A stretch of DNA of 64,000 nucleotides, taken from assembly GCA_037445025.1 (NCBI GenBank), contig JBBILI010000029.1:1-64000 (forward strand). Direction: 5' to 3'. A program made the translations under genes and the position numbers. A model generated the notes under the pieces. The model was given only the letters and a program-made list of their open reading frames with translations, was not told the origin of the DNA and made no database searches. Positions 26,565 through 34,044 of this stretch are shown here, one piece after another; within the stretch, counting starts at the first letter, position 1; each line of letters starts with the position of its first letter. Source of the stretch: CAIQQQ01 sp037445025. GTDB taxonomy: Bacteria; Pseudomonadota; Alphaproteobacteria; Acetobacterales; Acetobacteraceae.

Positions 26565-27409
26565 TTACTCACTCTTCATCGCCTCCTGCGCTTCTTGCAC
26601 CGCATCCAGCGCAATCTGAAAGCTCCTGGCCGCCGGGCTCGCCACTTGGCGCCAGACCAGCATGCTGGTCAGCAGCACCGAGGCTATCCCCATCTCCCAG
26701 GGTCCAACGATCCAGGCCAGTCCGGCGAGCGCATAGTAATACGAGCGCAGACCGGCATTGAAGGTGGTCAATGCCGCGGTCATCACGTCGCCGATGCCCT
26801 GGGCCAGCCGGTCCAGGAACGGCCCGACATGATCGCGATCCGGCGCCGCGCCGATCAAGGCGATAGTGTAGTTAATACCAACGGCCTTGATCGATGACTC
26901 TTCCATCGATCAAGGCCGTTGGTATTGCGCGCCGGGTTGGCCGGCGGCGGCGCGCCAAACCAAGACTCATACCAACGGTCATTCTTCATGACCGTTGGTA
27001 TAAGTTGGCGGATCGACCAGGTGAAGCGCACGAACCCGTGCACCATGATGGCCAGCGGCAGCACGATTTTGCGTTCGAACAGCACCCGCGCCACCGGCGG
27101 CACGAAGGCCAGCCCCTCCAGCGCCGGCTGCAGCCGCTCCGCGTTGGACAGCAGGCTCAGCAAGGCGCCGATGACGATCAGGCTGGTGGAGGCAAAGAAG
27201 CTCGCACTTTGCGCCACATGGCCGATCAGCGCGGAATCGACGATGCGGTTGTCGCGCCGCAGCATCGTGCGCATCCAGTCCACCCGCAACCCGCCAAGCT
27301 GCGCATTGACGCTGCGCCGCCACAGCACCCGGCTGATCGGCGCGTAGCCGATATAAAGCAGCAGAAAGGCCGCAAGCCCGATCCCGTCGGCCCAGGACAG
27401 CGCACGCAT
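26565..27409 (-). pseudogene. DUF599 membrane protein, disrupted by a palindromic insertion
   Basis: The N-terminal part (start ATG 27409, MRALSWADGIGLAAFLLLY to FTWSIRQL) and the C-terminal part (NYTIALIGAAPD to the stop at 26565) are two pieces of one DUF599 protein, a multi-TM family of unknown function. A 125-bp element plus a 3-bp target copy interrupts it between Leu and Asn. The 128 added bases shift the frame and place a stop soon after. Removing 128 bp leaves 717 bp, exactly 239 codons, and joins QL to NYT in frame. The upstream amidase gene ends 4 bp before the start, so both were probably one operon. Confidence 0.88.
26876..27000. mobile_element. 125-bp palindromic MITE/REP-like element with TAA target duplication
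   Basis: The element begins TACCAACGG and ends CCGTTGGTA and is flanked on both sides by TAA (26873-26875 and 27001-27003). It contains a 49-nt hairpin with perfect 21-bp arms (26876-26924), a GC-rich middle with GCGCGCC/GGCGCGC inverted repeats (26925-26969), and a 31-nt hairpin with perfect 13-bp arms (26970-27000). It has no coding capacity and would need a transposase supplied in trans. I see no second copy in the window. Confidence 0.85.
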
Positions 27410-27413
27410 GTCG

Positions 27414-28679
27414 CTACCCCGCCAGGGCGCTGGCGACCCATTGCGCCCAGGCCAGGGTCTGCCGGTCATCCCCGCGCCGTCCCACGATCTGCAGGCCCAG
27501 GGGCAACCCGTGCGGCCCGGTGCCGCAGGGAATGGTCACGCAGGGAACGTGCAGCGCCGTCCAGGCGGCGTTGAAGCTGGGCTCGCCGGTGGAGTGGAGC
27601 CCGGCGGGCGCCTCGCCGGGGGCCGATGGGGTGATCAGGATATCCAGGTCCGCCATCACTTCAGAAAACGCGGCCTGCAGGTGGCGCATGGTCTGGCGCG
27701 CCGCGTCCAGGGCGGTGGCACCCTGCGCCGCGCCGAAGGCAAGGCGTTCGCGCAGGACGTCGCTGATCTGGGCTTCGTGATGCGCCAGTTCCCAGCCCAT
27801 GGCGGCATGGCTTTCCGCGTTCATCACAATCGGCTGGGCCCCGCGCAGAGCGTCGAACGGCGGGAGCAGCGCCTGGTCCCGCAGCGTGGCGCCGGCCCGC
27901 GCCAGGGTGCCGGCGGCCTGGGCGAGCAGCGACTCGGTCTCGGGCAATGCCGTGGCGCCGGCGACGGCGGCGCACACGCCGATGCGCGGCGCCGCGCCGG
28001 TCGCGGTGTCGGGATCGCCGAGGTCGCGCCCGGCCACGGCGCCCACCGCCAGGGCGCAGTCCGCCACCGAGCGGGCGATCACGCCGATCGTATCCAGACT
28101 CTCGCTCATCACCTTCATGCCGGCGCGGTCGATGGTGCCGTAGCTCGGCTTGTAGCCGACAACGCCGCAATAGGCGGCCGGGCGGATGATGGAACCGGCG
28201 GTCTGGGTGCCGAACGCCAGCGGGAACATGCCGGCGGCAACACCCGCGGCCGATCCGGAGGACGAGCCGCCTGGGGTGTGACCAGGGTTGTGCGGATTGC
28301 TGGTGGGGCCCGGCGTGCGGGTGGCGAATTCGGTGGTGACGGACTTGCCGATGATCACCGCCCCCGCCCGCCGCGCCCAGGCGACACAGGAGGCATCGGC
28401 GCGCGGCCGATGGCCCGCCCAGATCGGCGAGCCGTACTGGCTGGGCTGGTCGTCGGTGTCGATCACATCCTTCACCGCGAAGGGAATGCCGTGCAGCGTC
28501 CCGGCCTGGGGCACGGTCGCGCGGGCCAGGGCCGGATCGTGAAAGGCAAAGGCCCGCACCGTGCCCTCGCGCGCGGCGATCCGGGCGAGGCAGGCCTCCA
28601 GCAGGTCGCGCGGGGTCAGCTGACCCTTGCGGATCCTGTGGAGAGCCTGGGTGGCGGTGAGGTCCGAAGGCTCGGTCAT
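27414..28679 (-). CDS. Amidase (amidase signature family)
   Basis: This 421-residue hydrolase has the amidase-signature catalytic triad: Lys70 in GIPFAVKDVIDT, the cis-Ser near 139 in PGGSSSGSAAGVAAG, and the nucleophile Ser163 in GTQTAGSIIRPAAY. Such enzymes hydrolyse amides to acid plus ammonia. It is not GatA: no gatB or gatC is nearby and the length is short. ATG 28679 gives the usual N-terminal helix. The downstream partner is the broken DUF599 gene. The substrate is unknown. Confidence 0.88.
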   Translation of the reverse strand: MTEPSDLTATQALHRIRKGQLTPRDLLEACLARIAAREGTVRAFAFHDPALARATVPQAGTLHGIPFAVKDVIDTDDQPSQYGSPIWAGHRPRADASCVAWARRAGAVIIGKSVTTEFATRTPGPTSNPHNPGHTPGGSSSGSAAGVAAGMFPLAFGTQTAGSIIRPAAYCGVVGYKPSYGTIDRAGMKVMSESLDTIGVIARSVADCALAVGAVAGRDLGDPDTATGAAPRIGVCAAVAGATALPETESLLAQAAGTLARAGATLRDQALLPPFDALRGAQPIVMNAESHAAMGWELAHHEAQISDVLRERLAFGAAQGATALDAARQTMRHLQAAFSEVMADLDILITPSAPGEAPAGLHSTGEPSFNAAWTALHVPCVTIPCGTGPHGLPLGLQIVGRRGDDRQTLAWAQWVASALAG

Positions 28680-28760
28680 GGGGCAAGGCTCCGTTGCGCG
28701 GTCTGGCAGATGTGCACCGCAACAGTGGCGCGGCCGGCGGCGGCGGTCCATGCTCAATGC

Positions 28761-29324
28761 ATGCAGCATCGGGATTCCAAACGCGCGCAGCAGGGTGCAG
28801 GTCGTCCGCACGCCGTCATCGAGGTGGGCGAGGCGGCCGACGGCACCCTGACCTATCTGGTGGCGCAGGCACCGGAGGCGTTGCCGCCGGTGCGCGCACG
28901 CGACCTTGAGCTCGCCTGGGAGCAGGCCCGCGCCGCGGCCCTGGCCGCCCGATTCGGCCAGGCCAGACAGTTTCGCTTCCGCCGCCCCGACGGCGAGGTG
29001 ACGGACCTGGCGCTGACCGACCCCGATGCCCGCTGCTGGGCCAGCGCCATCGACAGCGGTGACGGGATCGCCACCGTCACCGGCCTGTCGCTGTGCCTGC
29101 GGCTGCTGGCGCTGGTCGATCTGCTGGCGCGCGCCAGCTGGACCAAGACGTTGGTGCAGATCCGGCCGGACGGGGCCGAGATCGATGCCTCGCTCTGGCG
29201 CGTGGCGGCCTCCGCCCCATTGACCCGCGAGGCGCGTTTCGACGAAACGATCCTGCGCGGCGCGCTCGCGCAGAGCCGCGCACTGCCGCCCCCTGCTTCC
29301 CTCGGCCCAGGAGCCATTGCATGA
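28761..29324 (+). CDS. Hypothetical protein
   Basis: This 187-residue soluble-looking alpha/beta protein is not one I recognise. It has no signal peptide, membrane helix or catalytic motif that I can name. The sequence is Ala/Arg/Leu-rich with recognisable segments GDGIATVTGLSLCLRLLALVDLLAR and FDETILRGALAQS. Its stop overlaps the following lipoprotein gene by 4 bp (ATGA), which supports it being real. It is divergent from the amidase gene. Confidence 0.65.
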   Translation: MQHRDSKRAQQGAGRPHAVIEVGEAADGTLTYLVAQAPEALPPVRARDLELAWEQARAAALAARFGQARQFRFRRPDGEVTDLALTDPDARCWASAIDSGDGIATVTGLSLCLRLLALVDLLARASWTKTLVQIRPDGAEIDASLWRVAASAPLTREARFDETILRGALAQSRALPPPASLGPGAIA

Positions 29325-29650
29325 CCGCCAGAATCCCGCTCATGGCCGCGCTGGCCGCTCTTGCGCTCGGCGGCTGCAACGCTCCGGTCGAGCGCCCGAC
29401 AGCGGCCCAGGCGCAGGCCTGCCGCCAGCACACCGACGAGGTCTATCTCCTGCAGAACCGCAGCGAGCTCTACCGGACCGACGGCTTCGTCTCCGGCTCG
29501 CGTGACACACCGTTCTCGGGCGGTTCCGGCATCACCAGTTCGGGCGGACTCGGGGCCAACAATTTCGGCGACGGGCTCAGCGGCCAGTATGCCAGGGAGA
29601 AGGCGCTGTCGGATTGCTACAAAAGCAGCGCCGGTCCCGCCACGCCCTGA
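29321..29650 (+). CDS. Small lipoprotein
   Basis: This 109-residue predicted lipoprotein starts with MTARIPLMAALAALALGGC, lipobox LGGC at Cys19. The mature part is polar, with a glycine/serine-rich patch (FSGGSGITSSGGLGANNFGD) and two further cysteines. It is probably membrane-anchored in the envelope. Function is unknown. Translation is coupled to the preceding gene by an ATGA overlap. Confidence 0.7.
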   Translation: MTARIPLMAALAALALGGCNAPVERPTAAQAQACRQHTDEVYLLQNRSELYRTDGFVSGSRDTPFSGGSGITSSGGLGANNFGDGLSGQYAREKALSDCYKSSAGPATP

Positions 29651-29729
29651 CGGGTCGCCCTGACTTGCCGCCATTGGACGCAGTTTCTACAAGCTGCGGC
29701 AGCTTTCAACCTGACCAGGATCTTCCAGC

Positions 29730-30080
29730 ATGAGCAAAATCATCCGCACCGAGCCGAACAAAATTCTGTCCAAGGCCGTCGAGTATCACGGCTTCGTGTT
29801 CCTGCAGGGCTGCACCGCGCAGGACCTGTCCAAGGACATCAGCGGCCAGACCGCCGAAGTGCTTGCGCAGATCGATGACATCCTGGAGACCCACGGCACC
29901 GACAAGACCCGTCTGCTGCAGGCGCAGATCTGGCTGAAGGACATCCGCGACCGCGATGCCATGAACGCGCTGTGGTCGGCCTGGCTGCCGGAAGGCGGCG
30001 CACCCGCCCGCGCCTGCGTGCAGGCCAACATGGCTGACCCGCGCCACCTGGTCGAGATCATGGTCACCGTCTGCAAATAG
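29730..30080 (+). CDS. RidA family protein
   Basis: This 116-residue RidA/YjgF-like protein probably forms a trimer. It has the conserved DILETHGTDKTRLLQAQIWL and the C-terminal pocket APARACVQANMADPRHLVEI with the Arg that binds the carboxylate of enamine/imine intermediates. Family members deaminate reactive enamines released by PLP enzymes. It appears monocistronic, with a strong hairpin terminator 33 bp downstream. Confidence 0.88.
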   Translation: MSKIIRTEPNKILSKAVEYHGFVFLQGCTAQDLSKDISGQTAEVLAQIDDILETHGTDKTRLLQAQIWLKDIRDRDAMNALWSAWLPEGGAPARACVQANMADPRHLVEIMVTVCK

Positions 30081-30112
30081 CCCTAATTATCAACGCATTG
30101 TCATCCTGCCTC

Positions 30113-30164
30113 CACGGCGCTGCGGCAAACGTATCCCGTTTGCAACAGCGCCGTGACAATTTTA
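30113..30164 (+). terminator. Terminator after ridA
   Basis: A long stem (CACGGCGCTG, two mismatches, GCAAACG) pairs with CGTTTGC-AA-CAGCGCCGTG around a 5-nt loop and is followed by ACAATTTTA. The rest of 30165-30342 is unusually AT-rich for this genome and holds a perfect DnaA box at 30217-30225. Confidence 0.8.
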
Positions 30165-30342
30165 CATCATATCGCTCACAAAATTGTTAATAGGATTGTT
30201 TGCCCCTTCTCCAGAGTTATCCACAGGTTGATTGAACAAAATTGCATTTCAGGTCCGTCATTTTTGCTTCACCGGGTTGCCAGTCACAGACGTGTGTTGC
30301 TACCGGAAACATATCGTGAGGCATGTTTCAGGAGGCCGACGG

Positions 30343-31086
30343 ATGCTGGTTTGGCGGGACAGAATGCGGACGGTGGCTTTTGGCGTGGCGCTGCTGGCGA
30401 TGTCACCGCTTTCGGCCGTGGCGGCGCAGGCTTCTCACACGACCGCCAGACCCGTCGCGCATGTCGCGCACAAGGCTGTCACGCACCCCATGCACGTGGT
30501 GAAGATCTCCGCGCATTCCGAGATCTCGCGGAAATTCCCTGTCAGGCAAGCATCGATCTCGCACGCGGTGCTGCTGAAAGGCTCCAAGGCGCACTACAGC
30601 GTGCACACCGCCAGTCGCTCCTATGGCGGCATCAGCTGCGTGCCGTTCGCCCGCATCGCCTCCGGCATCGAGCTGAAGGGCAATGCGGCGAACTGGTGGG
30701 ACGCGGCGGCCGGCGTCTATGCCCGCGGGCAGGAGCCTGAGGGCGGCAGCGTGCTGAACTTCCGCGCCACCGGCGGCATGCGTCTCGGCCATGTCGCCGT
30801 CGTCACCCGCGTGGTGAATTCCCGCGAGATCGAGATCGACCATGCGAACTGGTGGGGCCCGGGGGCCAGCAAGGGCGGCGTCAGCCGCGGCGTGCCGGTG
30901 GTGGACGTCTCCGAGAACAACGACTGGTCGGCCGTGCGCGTGGGCCTCGGTCACACCGGCGGCTTCGGCAGCGTCTACCCGACGTACGGCTTCATCTATG
31001 ACCGCCCCGACACCGGCTACGCCGCGAAATCCGTCGGCGCGACCTATGACGAGGTGGCCGAGGCCCCCGTCCGCTCGCTGCGCTGA
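30343..31086 (+). CDS. Secreted CHAP-domain protein
   Basis: This 247-residue protein is exported by a signal peptide (MLVWRDRMRTVAFGVALLAM, cleavage near residue 30). A His-rich linker leads to a CHAP (amidase/endopeptidase-like) domain with Cys99 in SCVPFARIASGIE, His150 in RLGHVAVVTRV and an Asp-His-x-Asn group at 166-169. CHAP enzymes cleave peptidoglycan peptides. ATG 30343 has AGGAGG 8 nt upstream. It stands alone with an AT-rich leader. Confidence 0.88.
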   Translation: MLVWRDRMRTVAFGVALLAMSPLSAVAAQASHTTARPVAHVAHKAVTHPMHVVKISAHSEISRKFPVRQASISHAVLLKGSKAHYSVHTASRSYGGISCVPFARIASGIELKGNAANWWDAAAGVYARGQEPEGGSVLNFRATGGMRLGHVAVVTRVVNSREIEIDHANWWGPGASKGGVSRGVPVVDVSENNDWSAVRVGLGHTGGFGSVYPTYGFIYDRPDTGYAAKSVGATYDEVAEAPVRSLR

Positions 31087-31241
31087 AGCTTGAGGCCCGG
31101 CGGCGCTCGCCCCCGCGCGTTTGTCCGGGTCAGGCGCGAATCTGGCCGTTTTATCTTGGGTGGGGACCGCCGCGTCCCATATCTCTCGCAATTGTGGCAA
31201 GGCTCATGGCCGCGCCGCCGATCTGTCGAGAGAACACGCCC

Positions 31242-32678
31242 ATGCGCAGCGCCTCCCTTGCCCTTGCCGTCCTTCTGCTGGCAGCGCCGCTCGCCCCCGC
31301 CAGGGCCGCCGGTGTGGCGCCAGAGTTTCTGCCCGACCTGATCGCCCGGCTGATGCCGGCCGTGGTCAACATCACCGTGCACACCCTGGTTTCCCCACCG
31401 ACCAGCGCGCTCAACGCCGCCGGCGCCCTGCCCAACCCCAACGCCCAGACCGAGACCCGCACCCTGGTGGGCTCCGGTTTCGTCATCGATCCGTCGGGGC
31501 TGATCGTGACCAACACCCATGTGGTCGCCGGCAGCTATGACGTGACAGCGACCTTCGAGGACGGCACCGAGATGCAGGCCGACGTGGTGGCCACCGCCAA
31601 GCTCGGCGACATCGCGCTGATCCAGGTGCATGCCGGCCACCCCCTGCCCACCGTGCCGTTCGGCGACAGCACCAAGCTGCGCGTGGGCCAGCAGGTCATG
31701 ATCATCGGCAACCCGCTCGGCTATGGCGGCTCGGTCAGCCTCGGCATCATCAGCGCGCTCAACCGCAACATCACGCTGAGCCCGTTCGACGACTTCATCC
31801 AGACCGACGCCGCCCTCAACCACGGCAATTCCGGCGGCCCGCTGTTCGACATGCAAGGCGAGGTGGTGGGCGTGAACACCGCGCTGGTCACGCCGGAGGA
31901 GAATGGCGGCTCGGTCGGGCTCGGCTTCGCGCTGCCGGCCTATTGCGTGCAGTTCGTGGTCGACCAGCTGCGCCACGCCGGCGTGGTGCGCATGGGCACC
32001 ATCGGTGTGCAGCTGCAGGACGTCACCTCCGAACTGGCGGAGGGCCTGGGCATTCCGGCCTCGGCCCGCACGCCCGGCCTGCTGCCGGGCTCCGCCGGCT
32101 GGGGCGTGATCGTGACGCGCGCAGATGCGGACGGCCCCGCCGCACGGGCCGGGCTGCAGGACGGCGACGTGCTGCTCGCCGTCGATCACCAGCCGATCGC
32201 CGACATGCGCGCCTTCGCCCGGATGGTAGCCATCCACCCGATCGGCGAGCCTATCCCGATCGATCTGTGGCGCAACGGCCAGCGCAGCAGCGTGGCGCCG
32301 GTGGTGGGCGAATTCTTCGCCGGCGAGCAGCAGGACCGCGCGACGCTGGCGGCCAGCCAGAAGCTACGCACCCGCCTGCCGTTCGGCCTGCACCTGGCCG
32401 CACTGACCGACGCCGCCCGCCAGGCCCGCGCTCTGCCGCCGGGCGAGCCGGGGGTGGCGATCGATGCCGTCGAAATCGGCAGCGTCGCCGGCGACCGCGG
32501 GCTGGCGCCGGGGGATGTCATCGTCAAGCTGATGAACCAGCCGGTGGCCTCGCCCGACGAGGTGCAGCAGCGCCTGACCACGATGAAGGACGGGCAGAGC
32601 CACATGGTCGTGTTGCTGGTCGATGGTGCCACGGGGCTGCGCTGGGTGTCGCTGCCGTTGCCGGCGGCCGGGCCATAG
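31242..32678 (+). CDS. HtrA/Deg-type periplasmic serine protease
   Basis: This 478-residue trypsin-like protease has a signal peptide (MRSASLALAVLLLAAPLAPA, cleavage near 22). The catalytic triad is His93 in TNTHVVAG, Asp123 in LGDIALIQV and Ser197 in NHGNSGGPLF. Two PDZ domains follow (about 255-350 and 385-475). This is the DegP/DegQ architecture used in periplasmic protein quality control. ATG 31242 is preferred because it begins the signal peptide; in-frame ATGs at 31194 and 31206 lie upstream. Confidence 0.92.
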   Translation: MRSASLALAVLLLAAPLAPARAAGVAPEFLPDLIARLMPAVVNITVHTLVSPPTSALNAAGALPNPNAQTETRTLVGSGFVIDPSGLIVTNTHVVAGSYDVTATFEDGTEMQADVVATAKLGDIALIQVHAGHPLPTVPFGDSTKLRVGQQVMIIGNPLGYGGSVSLGIISALNRNITLSPFDDFIQTDAALNHGNSGGPLFDMQGEVVGVNTALVTPEENGGSVGLGFALPAYCVQFVVDQLRHAGVVRMGTIGVQLQDVTSELAEGLGIPASARTPGLLPGSAGWGVIVTRADADGPAARAGLQDGDVLLAVDHQPIADMRAFARMVAIHPIGEPIPIDLWRNGQRSSVAPVVGEFFAGEQQDRATLAASQKLRTRLPFGLHLAALTDAARQARALPPGEPGVAIDAVEIGSVAGDRGLAPGDVIVKLMNQPVASPDEVQQRLTTMKDGQSHMVVLLVDGATGLRWVSLPLPAAGP

Positions 32679-32736
32679 TGCGGGGGTTAAGCTTCTCTCA
32701 CTTGCGACACCGGTCCGGTTGCGCCAGCGTCGTTCC

Positions 32737-33726
32737 ATGAACGCACATCCCATCGCCATCATCGGCGCCGGCATCGCCGGTCTCGCCTGCGGTCTCGCCC
32801 TTGCCGAAGCCGGCCGCGCCGTCGTGCTGTTCGACAAGGGGCGCAGGCCCGGCGGCCGCGTCGCCACCAGGCGGGCCGAAGGCGTCAGCTACGACCATGG
32901 CGCCCAGTTCGCCACCGCCCGCGGCGCCGGGCTGGCCACCTGGATGCAGACGCTCGCGGCCGAAGGTGCTGCCGCCCCGTGGCCGCAGGCGGCCCGCGGG
33001 CGCGATGTCGCCTGGGTCGGCCAGCCCGGCATGTCGGCCATTCCCGGCGCCATGGCCCGGCGGCTGCAGAGCCTGGGCGGTGTGATCCATGCCGAACGGC
33101 ATGTCGGCTATCTCCATGGCACCGCGCTGCGCCATTTTCCGGCGTCCGCGGTGAAGCCCGGCTTCGTGGCGGACAGCGGCGGCGAGGTGACCGCCGCGTT
33201 CGACGCGGTGCTGCTCGCCCTGCCCGCCCCGCAGGCGGTGCCGCTGCTGCGGGCGATCCAGCATCCGCTGGCCCATCCCGCCGCCGAAACGGTCACCGCG
33301 CCCTGCTGGGCGGTGATGCTGCGCTTCGACACGCCGGTCGCAGCACCGGACTGCCAGCGCCCGGCCGAAGGCCCGCTCGCCTGGATCGCCCGCAACAGCG
33401 CCCGCCCCGGCCACGCAGCGTCTCCCGAGACCTGGGTGCTGCACGCCACCGCCGCCTGGACACGGGCGCATCTGGAAGACCCGCCGGACCGTGTGATGGC
33501 CGCGCTGCTGCAGGCGTTCCACGCCGCCACCGGCAGCACCGCGACGCCCTCGCGCATCGCCGCGCATCGCTGGCGCTATGCGCTGGTCGAGCAGCCGGTG
33601 GGGCATCCCTGCCTGTGGGACGCGCCGACCCGCATCGGCGCCTGCGGCGACTGGTGCCTGGGCCCGCGTGTCGAGGCGGCGTTCGACAGCGGGGCGGCGC
33701 TGGCCGCAGCCGTCCTGCACGGCTGA
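32737..33726 (+). CDS. FAD-dependent oxidoreductase (renalase/amine oxidase-like)
   Basis: This 329-residue flavoprotein has the dinucleotide-binding fingerprint IAIIGAGIAGLACGLALAEA (6-25) and then DKGRRPGGRVATRR, as in the renalase-like amine oxidase group. DHGAQFATA follows. The C-terminus IGACGDWCLGPRVEAAFDSG is the second FAD-binding segment. The substrate is unknown. The next gene starts 3 bp after its stop. Confidence 0.85.
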   Translation: MNAHPIAIIGAGIAGLACGLALAEAGRAVVLFDKGRRPGGRVATRRAEGVSYDHGAQFATARGAGLATWMQTLAAEGAAAPWPQAARGRDVAWVGQPGMSAIPGAMARRLQSLGGVIHAERHVGYLHGTALRHFPASAVKPGFVADSGGEVTAAFDAVLLALPAPQAVPLLRAIQHPLAHPAAETVTAPCWAVMLRFDTPVAAPDCQRPAEGPLAWIARNSARPGHAASPETWVLHATAAWTRAHLEDPPDRVMAALLQAFHAATGSTATPSRIAAHRWRYALVEQPVGHPCLWDAPTRIGACGDWCLGPRVEAAFDSGAALAAAVLHG

Positions 33727-33729
33727 GCC

Positions 33730-34002
33730 ATGTCAGAGGAAACCGCCATCGAAGCCGAGATCCTGCGCCAGGCCGAGGCCCGCGGCGTGGACAAGTCGCT
33801 CTGCCCCAGCGAGGTCGCCCAGGCGATGGGGCCGGACTGGCGCAGCAAGCTCAGCGCCGTCCGCCGCGCCGCCATCCGCCTCGCGCTCGCCGGACGTATC
33901 GACATCCTGCGCAAGGGCCGCAGGGTCGAGGACCCGAAGGAGGTGCGCGGCGTCATCCGCCTGCGCATCGCCGCCGCGTCCGCGCCCGCGCCTGACGCGT
34001 AA
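33730..34002 (+). CDS. DUF3253 family protein
   Basis: This 90-residue protein resembles the winged-helix-like DUF3253 family, with LCPSEVAQAMGPDWRSKLS and VRRAAIRLALAGRIDILRKG. The fold suggests nucleic-acid binding but the function is unknown. The start lies 3 bp after the flavoprotein stop, so the pair is probably co-transcribed. Confidence 0.8.
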   Translation: MSEETAIEAEILRQAEARGVDKSLCPSEVAQAMGPDWRSKLSAVRRAAIRLALAGRIDILRKGRRVEDPKEVRGVIRLRIAAASAPAPDA

Positions 34003-34044
34003 CACCCTCGCCTCCTTCCCGTCCTCCGCGCGGAGACCGCCCGA

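Noticed and set aside
30113..30164. Riboswitch-like structure after ridA
   Set aside because: A single long stem followed by a T-rich run directly after a stop codon is better explained as a terminator.
30165..30342. Replication origin suggested by the DnaA box and AT-rich island
   Set aside because: Only one box, no box cluster and none of the usual origin-linked genes nearby.
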